DNA of 48,364 bases from Ascidiaceihabitans sp. (GCA_028825475.1 JAPKAB010000020.1:1-48364), one strand, 5' to 3'; positions 8,907 through 16,964 are shown, counted from the first letter of the stretch. Translations and numbers: made by a program. Notes: generated by a model from the sequence alone, not told the origin.

Positions 8907-10457
8907 TCAGCGCCCCTTAAACAGACCGCCCAAGATACCGCGCACAATGCGGCGCCCTGTTGTCCCTTTGAGTTCCTTCAAGATGACAGACACCACTGCC
9001 GCACCCAAACCGTCAGGTTTGCGTTTACGGGTTGGGCGCGAGGTTGAGCGTGAAACACGTGTTCCATCGTAACGGCGCCCTGCGTTGAACTCGCGGATTG
9101 CTGGATGTTCTTCTTCCTCAGCCTTTGCCTCTGCTTGTTCAGCTTCAAGCGCTGCGGCTTCTGCCCGTTTGGATAGAATTTCAAATGCAGATTTACGATC
9201 TAGTGTTTCGTCGTATTTACCCGCCATTGGCGAGACTGCCATGATATCTGCCCGTTCTGCTTTGGTGATCGGACCAAGTTGAGACGACGGTGGACGGATC
9301 AAAGTGCGTTCAACAATCCCCGGAATGCCTTTTTTCTGCAGCATGGAGGTAACGGCCTCACCAACGCCAACTTCGCGAATGGCTTCTTCGGTGTCAAAGC
9401 GCGGGTTCTCACGGTAGGTTTCGGCCGCAAGACGCAGTTCTTTGCGGTCTTTAGCTGTAAAGGCACGCAAAGCATGTTGAAAACGATTTCCAAGTTGGCC
9501 CAAAATATCGTCAGGCACATCTGCAGGGTTTTGCGTGATAAAATAAACGCCCACACCTTTAGAACGGATTAGGCGGGCAACCTGTTCAACCTTGTTCACG
9601 AGCGCTTTTGGTGCGTCTTCAAACAGCAAGTGGGCTTCGTCAAAGAAGAATACTAATATTGGTTTGTCAGGGTTGCCGACCTCTGGCAATTCTTCAAACA
9701 ATTCAGACAACAGCCACAATAGGAATGTTGCGTATAGGCCTGGGGATGACATTAGTTGATCGGCTGCTAGAAGGTTGATGACCCCGCGGCCGTCCGCATC
9801 AGTACGGATGATGTCAGAAAGTTCTAACGCAGGTTCACCAAACAGGTTGTTGCCACCCTGGTTTTCCAAAACAAGTAAACGGCGCTGGATCGCACCGATT
9901 GAAGAATTCGAGACATTGCCATAACGCAGCGACAGATCTTTGGCGTGTTTTCCGATCCAAACCAACAGCGCTTGAAGATCTTTTAGATCAAGCAATGGTA
10001 GACCTTCTTCGTCCGACAGCCGGAAGGCAATGTTGATGATGCCCTCTTGAGCTTCGCTTAGCTCTAAGAGGCGTGACAGTAACAACGGCCCCATTTCTGC
10101 GACTGTTGTGCGTACTGGGTGACCTTGTTCACCGAACAAATCCCAGAATGTGACTGGAAATTTTTCGTACGTGTAGTCGTCAAAGCCGATGATGCCTGCG
10201 CGTTTCATGAATGCGTCGTGTAACTTGTGATCCGCACTACCTGATTTGGCGAGACCAGAAAGATCACCTTTTACATCCGATAAGAATACTGGAACGCCAG
10301 CATTGGAAAACCCTTCGGCAAGGATTTGAAGCGTAACGGTTTTACCAGTGCCTGTAGCGCCAGCGATCAAACCATGGCGGTTCGCATACTTTAGCCCAAG
10401 GCCTTGCTTGACCGCGTAATCATCGCCGCCGCCGCCAATAAATAGTTCGGATTTCAT
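8907..10457 (-). CDS. HerA-like ATPase, DUF853 (YjgR) family
   Basis: A 516-residue P-loop ATPase of the DUF853/YjgR branch of the HerA-FtsK superfamily. It has 'GLIAGATGTGKTVTLQ' (Walker A), 'DVKGDLSGLAKSG', 'LVFFFDEAHLLFED' (Walker B with E) and 'QNPADVPDDILGQLGNRFQHALRAF' (arginine-finger region). The C-terminus has a charged, alanine- and glutamate-rich stretch and then an R/K-rich tail. The cellular role is not established; the superfamily pumps or processes DNA. A TTG start at 10478 would add seven residues, but AAAGG upstream of the ATG at 10457 supports the shorter form. It is transcribed with the ectC-like gene. Confidence 0.85.
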   Translation of the reverse strand: MKSELFIGGGGDDYAVKQGLGLKYANRHGLIAGATGTGKTVTLQILAEGFSNAGVPVFLSDVKGDLSGLAKSGSADHKLHDAFMKRAGIIGFDDYTYEKFPVTFWDLFGEQGHPVRTTVAEMGPLLLSRLLELSEAQEGIINIAFRLSDEEGLPLLDLKDLQALLVWIGKHAKDLSLRYGNVSNSSIGAIQRRLLVLENQGGNNLFGEPALELSDIIRTDADGRGVINLLAADQLMSSPGLYATFLLWLLSELFEELPEVGNPDKPILVFFFDEAHLLFEDAPKALVNKVEQVARLIRSKGVGVYFITQNPADVPDDILGQLGNRFQHALRAFTAKDRKELRLAAETYRENPRFDTEEAIREVGVGEAVTSMLQKKGIPGIVERTLIRPPSSQLGPITKAERADIMAVSPMAGKYDETLDRKSAFEILSKRAEAAALEAEQAEAKAEEEEHPAIREFNAGRRYDGTRVSRSTSRPTRKRKPDGLGAAVVSVILKELKGTTGRRIVRGILGGLFKGR

Positions 10458-10535
10458 ATGCGTTAACCTTTTGTTCAAAATCTTTATTCGTACCCACCAT
10501 ACAAACTTAACCTTTGGGGGTCATATTGTTTTTTG

Positions 10536-10614
10536 TTCCGAACCTAAATGTCCTTCGGGTTTGGAACACTTCCTCCCTGTCAGACTGGCCGTGCCCTAGG
10601 GTACGGCCCTTTTT
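10536..10614 (+). ncRNA. Candidate small RNA 1 (5' hairpin, CCUCC linker, terminator)
   Basis: No plus-strand gene lies between 8444 and 10904, yet this stretch ends in a good intrinsic terminator (10587-10608 stem, GGCCGTGCCC with GGGTACGGCC, then C and five T). Just upstream is a 9-bp hairpin (10536-10544 with 10558-10566, one G-U pair). The 18-nt linker between them contains UUCCUCCCU, complementary to a Shine-Dalgarno sequence. Hairpin, anti-SD linker and terminator is the usual plan of trans-acting alphaproteobacterial small RNAs; CCUCC motifs are described for Rhodobacter CcsR and the alpha-r14 family. I cannot assign it to a family. The 5' end is a guess and the promoter is not clear. 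Confidence 0.45.
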
Positions 10615-10662
10615 ACGGTAAAGACCCCGTAGTCCTTTGGCCATTTTGGTCCAAACTAGCTG

Positions 10663-10691
10663 TTGACCGACCTCATATCGTTTCGTAACGT
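10663..10691 (+). promoter_or_regulatory. Possible sigma70-type promoter for small RNA 2
   Basis: TTGACC (10663-10668) and TAACGT (10686-10691) are separated by 17 bp on the plus strand. The spacing is ideal and the -35 is good, but the -10 is weak. The predicted start would fall near 10697, at the edge of the first hairpin of candidate RNA 2. Confidence 0.35.
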
Positions 10692-10693
10692 CA

Positions 10694-10768
10694 CCCCAGA
10701 AGTCGGCTCAGTCCGATGGGGAGAATAAATTGGAAAAGAGAGCTCAACGAAGCTCTCTTTTCTTTTTT
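10694..10768 (+). ncRNA. Candidate small RNA 2 (hairpin plus strong terminator)
   Basis: This is a second stand-alone plus-strand unit. A hairpin at 10694-10721 has an outer CCCC/GGGG stem, an asymmetric bulge and an inner TCGG/CCGA stem with a CTCAGT loop. Twelve bases later there is a very strong terminator: 11 bp (10734-10744 with 10751-10761), a CAACGA loop and then a T-rich tail with six T. The reverse strand has no T run after the stem, so the signal is for plus-strand transcription, and no upstream gene on that strand could use it. A promoter-like pair lies just upstream. I do not recognise the RNA. Confidence 0.45.
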
Positions 10769-10903
10769 GTATGAACCGGTTGGTTTACACAGTTAGACCA
10801 GCAAAAATCTGCCCAAATTAGAAAAGTCTGATGCGGTTCGTAACTGACATGCTTATTTTGTCATGTTAGAAACGCACACAAAGCAATGAATAATGGATAT
10901 CTA

Positions 10904-11572
10904 ATGACCAATTTTCGCAATGCAGTATTTTTAAGCACAGCACTAGTTTTTGGGACCACTGGTGCGACCTTTGCCCAAGAAACAGCACCAGCAGAAACTG
11001 AAACAGCCGTAGAAGCCGAAGCTGTTGAAACACAATCTGATGGTGGCGTAGCTACAGCAACTGAAGAAAACAAAACAGACTTAAGCCTTGGTGAAGAAGC
11101 GCAACCAGAACCAGTGGTTGGACAGCTTTACGTCAAGGAAGCAGTTGGCGATTGGCAAATGCGCTGCGTCAAAGGCGAAGAAGGCACAGCAGACCCTTGT
11201 CAGATGTATCAACTGATGGACGACGGCGAAGGGTCACCCGTCGCTGAGGTCTCAATCTTTCGTCTAAAAGACGGTGGTCGCGCGAAAGCAGGCGCAACAA
11301 TCGTCGTGCCGCTTGAAACTTCGCTACCACAACAGATCACGCTTTCAGTTGATGGTGGCAAAGCACGCAGATACCCATATTCGTTCTGCAGCCAAGTTGG
11401 TTGCTATGCACGGGTTGGATTTACATCCGAGGATATAGCAAGCTTCAAACGCGGCAATGCTGCGACGGTCACAATCGTTCCGGCATTAGCACCAGATCAA
11501 AAGGTTGAGCTTGTCTTGTCGTTGACTGGTTTCACAGCTGCCTATGACAACGCATCTATCGTTGAGCCGTAA
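10904..11572 (+). CDS. Invasion-associated locus B (IalB) family protein
   Basis: A 222-residue exported protein. An N-terminal signal peptide ends near 'ATFAQE', followed by a low-complexity acidic linker rich in A, E, T and V (about residues 24-70). The IalB-like domain has 'GDWQMRCVKGEEG', 'DPCQMYQL', four cysteines in the pattern expected for two disulfides ('FCSQVGCYARVGF') and 'VPALAPDQKVELVLSLTGF'. The name comes from a Bartonella invasion protein; in free-living alphaproteobacteria the role is unknown and periplasmic. An in-frame ATG at 10886 would add six residues. Neither start has a strong ribosome site; the shorter form gives the cleaner signal peptide. Confidence 0.85.
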   Translation: MTNFRNAVFLSTALVFGTTGATFAQETAPAETETAVEAEAVETQSDGGVATATEENKTDLSLGEEAQPEPVVGQLYVKEAVGDWQMRCVKGEEGTADPCQMYQLMDDGEGSPVAEVSIFRLKDGGRAKAGATIVVPLETSLPQQITLSVDGGKARRYPYSFCSQVGCYARVGFTSEDIASFKRGNAATVTIVPALAPDQKVELVLSLTGFTAAYDNASIVEP

Positions 11573-11594
11573 TCCAAACATAACTTAAACGAAG

Positions 11595-11622
11595 GGCCGT
11601 CTGTTTTTACAGGCGGCCTTTT
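11595..11622 (+). terminator. Intrinsic terminator after the IalB-like gene
   Basis: A 10-bp stem (GGCCGTCTGT with ACAGGCGGCC, one G-T pair) with a short T loop is followed by TTTT. It lies 22 bp after the stop and seven bases before the end of the convergent ketosynthase gene. Confidence 0.85.
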
Positions 11623-11628
11623 GCGTTT

Positions 11629-12837
11629 CTAGACTTTGCGAAGCGCTAAGACAGCGTTCATTCCCCCAAAGGCAAACGCGTTGGAAAGAACCACATCAAC
11701 CTTAGCATTACGTGCCTCATTAGGCACCACATCAAGGGCACATTCAGGGTCAGCTTCTTCATAGCCTATGGTCGGTGCGATCACGCCATCACGAAGTGCC
11801 ATGATGCAAGCCAACAACTCTACAGCGCCCGTACCACCAATCAAGTGACCGTGCATGGATTTGGTTGACGATATCATCAACTTATCCGCATGCGGTCCAA
11901 ACACATCGGCTACCGCGGCACATTCTGTTTTGTCATTGGCAGCTGTTCCAGTTCCGTGAGCGTTGATATAGCCGATGTCTTCTGGATTGAGCCTTGCATC
12001 ATTTAGCGCACCCGCAATTGCCCGCGCAGCCCCGTTTTTGGACGGCATGACGATGTCTGTGGCATCTGACGACATAGCGAAACCTGCAACTTCACATAAG
12101 ATGTCAGCGCCGCGTGCGCGTGCGTGTTCGTATTCTTCAAACACAAAGATGCCTGCGCCTTCACCCTGTACCATACCATTTCGATTGGCAGAAAACGGAC
12201 GGCAGGCGTCCTTGGACATGACGCGCAAACCTTCCCACGCTTTCACCCCACCAAAGCATAACATGGATTCAGATCCACCCGTAACCATTGCAGGGGCCAT
12301 CCCGGTGCGTACCATTTGAAAGGCTTGCGCCATTGCATGGTTGGATGAGGCACAGGCGGTGGAAACGGTAAAGGACGGACCCTTAAGGTTGTATTCCATG
12401 CTGACGTGGCTGGCCGCTGCGTTGTTCATCAGTTTGGGCACAACAAAGGGGTGAACACGGTTTTTGCCGTCCTCATAAACCGAACGATAGTTGTCGTCCC
12501 ATGTGCTTACGCCACCACCGGCGGTCCCCAGGACAACACCCGATTTAGCGGCTAATTCACCGCTGAAGGTAATACCTGATTGGGCGATTGCCTCAGCAGC
12601 AGCGGCAAGCGTGAACTGCGTGAAACGGTCATACAGCGACATCTGTTGGCGGTTGTAACGCCCTTCAGCCTCAAACCCACGCACCTGTCCGCCTATTTGG
12701 ATTGACAGGCGTTCGACATCACGAAATGCCAACGGACCAATGCCACAGCGACCCTCTGTCATAGCTGTCATCGTATCGGCCACACTGTGACCCAAAGCGT
12801 TGATGGTCCCAGCACCCGTGATGACGACGCGTTTCAT
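11629..12837 (-). CDS. Beta-ketoacyl-ACP synthase (FabF/KAS II type), lipid-A-linked cluster
   Basis: A 402-residue condensing enzyme of the thiolase fold. The active site is Cys162 in 'STACASSNHA', with two histidines in 'NAHGTGTAANDKTE' and 'KSMHGHLIGGTGA', the Cys-His-His set that does decarboxylative condensation of malonyl-ACP with acyl-ACP. It lies 4 bp after a dedicated acyl carrier protein gene and in line with lpxD. That context suggests it lengthens or makes a special acyl chain for lipid A rather than being the housekeeping FabF. The housekeeping enzyme normally sits with fabD-fabG-acpP, none of which is here. Confidence 0.88.
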   Translation of the reverse strand: MKRVVITGAGTINALGHSVADTMTAMTEGRCGIGPLAFRDVERLSIQIGGQVRGFEAEGRYNRQQMSLYDRFTQFTLAAAAEAIAQSGITFSGELAAKSGVVLGTAGGGVSTWDDNYRSVYEDGKNRVHPFVVPKLMNNAAASHVSMEYNLKGPSFTVSTACASSNHAMAQAFQMVRTGMAPAMVTGGSESMLCFGGVKAWEGLRVMSKDACRPFSANRNGMVQGEGAGIFVFEEYEHARARGADILCEVAGFAMSSDATDIVMPSKNGAARAIAGALNDARLNPEDIGYINAHGTGTAANDKTECAAVADVFGPHADKLMISSTKSMHGHLIGGTGAVELLACIMALRDGVIAPTIGYEEADPECALDVVPNEARNAKVDVVLSNAFAFGGMNAVLALRKV

Positions 12838-12841
12838 CAGG

Positions 12842-13102
12842 TTAACCTGCCTGCTCTTTCAATAGACGTTCTACGCCCTCAATGATCTTTGAGACGCTTG
12901 AAATGTCAAAATCACTGTTGGTCGGTTCATTCGCATTGAAAGGGACTGCGATATCAAACTCTTCCTCAATGGCGAAAATGCTTTCTACCAGACCAAGGCT
13001 ATCAATCCCTAGATCCTCAAGCGTGCTTTCCATCGTCACATCGGAGGTTTCAAGAACTGCTTGTTCTGCAATAATCTCGATTATCTTATCAGTCACACTC
13101 AT
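12842..13102 (-). CDS. Acyl carrier protein, specialised
   Basis: An 86-residue acidic carrier protein. The phosphopantetheine site is Ser35 in 'DLGIDSLGLVE'. Helix 3 and the C-terminal part differ from the strongly conserved housekeeping AcpP. The stretch 'SIFAIEEEFDIAVPFNANEP' recalls AcpXL-like carriers that serve very-long-chain or hydroxy-acyl transfer to lipid A in rhizobia. It is 4 bp upstream of the ketosynthase gene and 11 bp downstream of lpxD on the same strand, so the three are probably co-translated. Assignment as AcpXL itself is not justified. Confidence 0.88.
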   Translation of the reverse strand: MSVTDKIIEIIAEQAVLETSDVTMESTLEDLGIDSLGLVESIFAIEEEFDIAVPFNANEPTNSDFDISSVSKIIEGVERLLKEQAG

Positions 13103-13113
13103 GATTTTACCTT

Positions 13114-14202
13114 TTAGTCTTTGCTGTCATCAGACGTGCGGTTTTTAAGCGCTGTCACATCTCGGAACAGGCGTGGCAAACGACGGATTAGTTTGTAAAT
13201 CTCTAATTGTTTGTCCATTTGTGTGGCTGGATAGCCCAACATCACACGGCCCGCAGGCACGTTGCTTAGGATTTTGGTTGCGCCGCCAGTGATCACGCGA
13301 TCACCAATAAAGATATTATCGGTCACACCAGTCATGCCCCCAAGGACAACGTTGTTCCCAACTACGGTAGAGCCGGCGACGGCGACGTGACCGCAAATCA
13401 TACAATCACGACCGATACGCACGTTGTGGCCAATCTGAGCCATGTTGTCGAACTTGCACCCATCGCCAATGACTGTGTCACGGATGGTTCCGCTGTCCAC
13501 GGTTGTAATCGCACCGATTTCGACGTCATCACCAATCACAACAGAACCTAGCGAATGGATGCGGGTCCATGATTGCGCCTCGGTCTCTTGTTGATCACCA
13601 AGGCTTTCACGAACCGCTTCGATGCCAGACTTTTCGGCAGTGGTGAAACTGAATCCATCACCGCCGATCTTAGCACCCGGCTGCGCGATAAAACGCGCGC
13701 CGATCCGGACGCGTGCGCCGATGCTGACCTGTTCGCGCAAATAAGCATCTTTACCTATCGTGACGTCCATACCGATATAACACTGCGGCCCAATAACACT
13801 GCCTGCGCCAATCTTGGCGCGTGGGCCAATCACAGCCAGCGGTCCAACAGAAACGTCATCATCCAGTTCAGCAGATGGATCGATAACAGCACTTGGGTGA
13901 ATGCCTGCACCGAAGCCCTGCCCCTGATCCATCAAGGCCGTCAGGGGTGCCATTGCGAAACGGGCACGTTTTGGAACGATCGCAGCTTCAAGTCCCATCG
14001 CCTCCCAATCAGCGCCTTCCCAGACCATTGCAGCGCGGGCTTGCCCACTTGATAGGCTTTCGGCGTATTTTTCATCCATCGCCAGTGCCAGATCGTCAGG
14101 TCCTGCGCTTGCTGGTTCCTGAACCGATGTGATCAAACGATCAACGGCGCCGAAGGCTTGTGCCCCGAGCGCCGCTGCGATGTCTTTAATGGAATGACTC
14201 AT
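13114..14202 (-). CDS. lpxD: UDP-3-O-acylglucosamine N-acyltransferase (LpxD)
   Basis: A 362-residue LpxD-family protein. An N-terminal uridine-binding domain (to about residue 100) precedes a left-handed beta-helix of hexapeptide repeats (about residues 105-320) with 'NMAQIGHNVRIGRDCMICGH', which contains the presumed catalytic histidine in QIGHNV. LpxD adds the second 3-hydroxyacyl chain to UDP-3-O-acylglucosamine in lipid A synthesis. The usual alphaproteobacterial copy lies in a bamA-lpxD-fabZ-lpxA cluster; this one is instead first in an lpxD-acp-ketosynthase unit. It may be a second, specialised LpxD, but whether another copy exists cannot be seen here. Confidence 0.9.
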   Translation of the reverse strand: MSHSIKDIAAALGAQAFGAVDRLITSVQEPASAGPDDLALAMDEKYAESLSSGQARAAMVWEGADWEAMGLEAAIVPKRARFAMAPLTALMDQGQGFGAGIHPSAVIDPSAELDDDVSVGPLAVIGPRAKIGAGSVIGPQCYIGMDVTIGKDAYLREQVSIGARVRIGARFIAQPGAKIGGDGFSFTTAEKSGIEAVRESLGDQQETEAQSWTRIHSLGSVVIGDDVEIGAITTVDSGTIRDTVIGDGCKFDNMAQIGHNVRIGRDCMICGHVAVAGSTVVGNNVVLGGMTGVTDNIFIGDRVITGGATKILSNVPAGRVMLGYPATQMDKQLEIYKLIRRLPRLFRDVTALKNRTSDDSKD

Positions 14203-14235
14203 GTGATCAGCGTCCCGTAAATTACAGGTCCTGAA

Positions 14236-15843
14236 TTAACCTTGTACGGCGCGCAATGCCACCCCTGCCTTTGCCAAAGCCTTCCAAACTTGTGCATCAC
14301 GGCCATAAACATCGCGGCGATACTGTGTGTGGCCTTTGGCATTGGTCGACGCTGTGCGGTAGATAATGTGCACAGGAACAGGTGATTTCAGGTTCACACG
14401 TTGCTCTTTGCCCGTTGCCAACTGCGCTTGGAAATACTCTTTCGGGTTTCCAACTTCTTTTGCCAGTAGTGCGTAAGCGAAATCAAATGGGTCTGCCAAA
14501 CGAACACAACCGTGGCTGAACGCACGAACTTCACGCGAAAAAAGGTTTTTGGCAGGCGTATCGTGCAGATAGATGTTGTAAGGATTAGGGAAGATGAACT
14601 TAACCAATCCCAACGCGTTCCCCTTTGATGGAGGTTGGCGCATAGAAAACGGGAAGGTCTTCGCGTTATATTGAGAGAAGTTTACTGCAGAGCGATTAAC
14701 TTTGCGGCCCTTACTGTCTGTGATTTCGATGTGACGCACCGCATTGCTGTTGCGTTGCAACGCAGGCAGATATTCCTTCGTAATGATGGAACGTGGGACA
14801 TACCAGCTTGGGTTAATGACCATGTATTCCATTACATCAGAAAACTCGACCGTTGGACGATCTGATTTATTGGCACCAACCACGGAGCGCGTTTGAAATG
14901 TCACTTTGTTGTTGTCGACTATCTTGGCTGTAAAATCCGGGATGTTTACCAAAATGTGGCGTTTACCGCGTTCTTGGTTGAACCAACGCTCGCGTTCCAT
15001 CGCAACGATGATGGATTGTAGGCGCGTCTGAACACCTTTGTTGATCTCAGACATCGTGCCCGCACCAGTAACACCATCCGCAGACATACCATGTGCTAAT
15101 TGAAATTGCTGAACCGCAGACTTCATGTTGTCATCATAGGTCTGTGTTGAACTGCGCTTCACAAAGCCCATCAGCATTAAACGATTGCGCAACGCCACGA
15201 CAGATGCGCCTGATTGACCTGGTTTTAATGACTTAGCAGGAACCGTTGCACCCCATCCGCCTTTACCAAGCAAACGTTCAAGACGCAGTTTTTCCTTCAT
15301 CAACGCATTGTATTCCATGGTTTTGGGGGCCAAAGCCTTAAAGAAACCTCCTGGTGAAGATTTTACGAAGTTCACAAGGTAAGAGGTGCGATCGCGGTAA
15401 GGCACTTTACGTACAATTGCGCTGTTCACCCGGCTGGGGATCAAGACACCCGTTTGAAGATCACGCGCATATTGCAAAAAGACACGGCTGATTTCGACCT
15501 CAACAGCACCACGCTCCCGAGGGCCACGCGCGGCTTTCATCTTTGCTTGAAGCCCTGCAGAATCATAACGCCCGGTTGGCAGACCGTGTGATGAAGCGTT
15601 AGCCAACGCTTTGATCAATGCCTGACGACGAGAGCGTTCGCGACCCGAACGACCTGTCCAAACGCTTTTGTAACCATAAGCCTGATAGAATGCTGCAATG
15701 TCTTTATCGCGCGCGGCGGCTTCAGCGACAGCTTGCTTGAATGCAGTGACTTGCGCATCAGCAGATTTTGGCGCCACAAAAAGCCCCATCACGACAAATG
15801 ACAAAGCCAAAACTGAAGTCATTTTAAATATGCGTTGCAACAT
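14236..15843 (-). CDS. L,D-transpeptidase, YcbB/LdtD type
   Basis: A 535-residue exported murein enzyme. A signal peptide at the N-terminus precedes a long scaffold region, a peptidoglycan-binding domain near residues 207-265 ('LKPGQSGASVVALRNRL' to 'DGVTGAGTMSEIN') and the YkuD catalytic domain, which carries the motif around 'AFSHGCVRLADP' with nucleophile Cys446. It makes 3-3 crosslinks between meso-diaminopimelate residues, or anchors proteins, in the periplasm. An in-frame ATG at 15855 exists, but the ATG at 15843 has GGGGGT at a good distance and 15855 has none. The gene diverges from a YcbK-like gene, as ycbB and ycbK are neighbours in E. coli. Confidence 0.92.
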   Translation of the reverse strand: MLQRIFKMTSVLALSFVVMGLFVAPKSADAQVTAFKQAVAEAAARDKDIAAFYQAYGYKSVWTGRSGRERSRRQALIKALANASSHGLPTGRYDSAGLQAKMKAARGPRERGAVEVEISRVFLQYARDLQTGVLIPSRVNSAIVRKVPYRDRTSYLVNFVKSSPGGFFKALAPKTMEYNALMKEKLRLERLLGKGGWGATVPAKSLKPGQSGASVVALRNRLMLMGFVKRSSTQTYDDNMKSAVQQFQLAHGMSADGVTGAGTMSEINKGVQTRLQSIIVAMERERWFNQERGKRHILVNIPDFTAKIVDNNKVTFQTRSVVGANKSDRPTVEFSDVMEYMVINPSWYVPRSIITKEYLPALQRNSNAVRHIEITDSKGRKVNRSAVNFSQYNAKTFPFSMRQPPSKGNALGLVKFIFPNPYNIYLHDTPAKNLFSREVRAFSHGCVRLADPFDFAYALLAKEVGNPKEYFQAQLATGKEQRVNLKSPVPVHIIYRTASTNAKGHTQYRRDVYGRDAQVWKALAKAGVALRAVQG

Positions 15844-16170
15844 ATCTACCCCCATAGAAAAAATGCAGCCTCATTAATTGGCAGCACACTGTTAGATGCG
15901 CCATGGGTTGTCCATTCACTTTCACGGCACAAGCTTAAGAAACTCCTGGTTAGAACAATCTGTTGCACGGAGCCGTCACTGTTTCGACTTTTTCGACGGA
16001 GTATTAATGAATTGCGCAGAAAATCGCCTAAAATTATTGAAAGTTTTGGTGCTGGAGATTCATTGCTTGGTTAACGATTCGCCTTATGCAATAAGAATGG
16101 TGCATCTGGGGACAAGATGAATTGCCCGTGCTTGCACCACGGGAAACAGGCAAACGGGACACGTTATACT
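15844..16170. other. Divergent intergenic region between L,D-transpeptidase and YcbK-like genes
   Basis: 327 bp without a convincing gene. It must hold both divergent promoters. The only clear structure is a 6-bp hairpin (CCCGTG at 16125-16130 with CACGGG at 16138-16143) 27 bp before the YcbK-like start, which could affect its translation. The long frame starting at 16117 runs into this region but its N-terminus is not credible for an exported protein. Confidence 0.5.
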
Positions 16171-16743
16171 ATGACGATTAATGGCAACTCGGGTTCTTTG
16201 ACCCGCCGCGCGTTGTTGGGGGCATTTGCCGCGACAACCGTAACAGCCGCCCCTACTCTCTCAAATGCAGCAGGTATTTTACTTGGTGCTGGCGATATTC
16301 GTCGTATTCGTATGTTTTCGGGTCGAACCGGTGAGCGTATCGATATGATTTATTGGATCGAAGGTAAGTACATCAAAGACGCCGTAAAAGAAGTGAATTA
16401 CTTCATGCGTGACTGGCGGACAGATGGTGTGAAATCCATAGATCTGCGTACAATCGACGTTATGGCAGCCGCACACAATCTGATGGATGCCAACGAGCCC
16501 TATATGTTGTTGTCTGGATACCGCAGTCCAAAAACCAACGCGATGCTGCGCTCACGTTCTAAAGGCGTTGCTAAGAATTCCCTACACATGCAAGGCAAGG
16601 CGGCAGATTTGCGTTTGTCGACCCGCTCTGTTGGCCAAATGGCCCGTGCCGCATCTGCATGTCGTGGTGGTGGTGTTGGCCGTTATTCTGGCTCTAATTT
16701 TGTCCACATGGATTGCGGCGTTGTCCGCACATGGGGAAGCTGA
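16171..16743 (+). CDS. YcbK/MepK-like peptidase, DUF882, Tat-exported
   Basis: A 190-residue protein of the DUF882 (peptidase M15-related) family. The N-terminus 'LTRRALLGAFAATT' carries a twin-arginine export signal (R12-R13). The catalytic part has 'SGYRSPKTNAMLRSRS', 'SLHMQGKAADLRL' (two zinc ligands, H and D) and 'VHMDCGVVRTWG' (third ligand H). The E. coli relative MepK cuts 3-3 crosslinks in murein. Since the divergent neighbour makes such crosslinks, the pair probably turn over the same bonds. ATG 16171 was chosen because it places the Arg pair near the N-terminus; the ATG at 16117 would bury the signal. Confidence 0.88.
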   Translation: MTINGNSGSLTRRALLGAFAATTVTAAPTLSNAAGILLGAGDIRRIRMFSGRTGERIDMIYWIEGKYIKDAVKEVNYFMRDWRTDGVKSIDLRTIDVMAAAHNLMDANEPYMLLSGYRSPKTNAMLRSRSKGVAKNSLHMQGKAADLRLSTRSVGQMARAASACRGGGVGRYSGSNFVHMDCGVVRTWGS

Positions 16744-16775
16744 TCTTTTAAACTAGGATCATGAAGATACAAACG

Positions 16776-16800
16776 AAAGCGCCTTTTGGGGCGCTTTTTT
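16776..16800 (+). terminator. Intrinsic terminator after the YcbK-like gene
   Basis: The stem AAAGCGCC pairs with GGCGCTTT and continues into a run of six T. Confidence 0.85.
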
Positions 16801-16820
16801 CGTTTGGTACGAATGGAAAA

Positions 16821-16897
16821 TGGTGGTCCCAGCTGGATTTGAACCAGCGACCCCTCGCTTCGGAGGCGAGTACTCTATCCAGCTGAGCTATGGGACC
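16821..16897 (-). tRNA. tRNA-Arg (anticodon CCG)
   Basis: On the minus strand a 77-nt cloverleaf starts with GGTCCCA and ends with encoded CCA. The anticodon stem CTCGC/GCGAG encloses the loop CTCCGAA, so the anticodon is CCG, reading CGG arginine codons. The T arm has GGTTCAAATCC. No integrase or repeat sits at its 3' end, so it is not in use as an attachment site here. Confidence 0.95.
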
Positions 16898-16964
16898 ATT
16901 CATGCGCGGTATAGCTTTGCAGCTGTTGCGCTGCAATTGCTAAATGACGCGAAGAGTTTGCACC

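Noticed and set aside
13573-14052. 159-codon plus-strand frame inside lpxD
   Set aside because: Antisense shadow of the LpxD hexapeptide-repeat region; no independent support.
16821-16897. tRNA-Arg as the attachment site of the P4-like element
   Set aside because: The integrase is 18 kb away and no copy of the tRNA 3' end was seen near the island.
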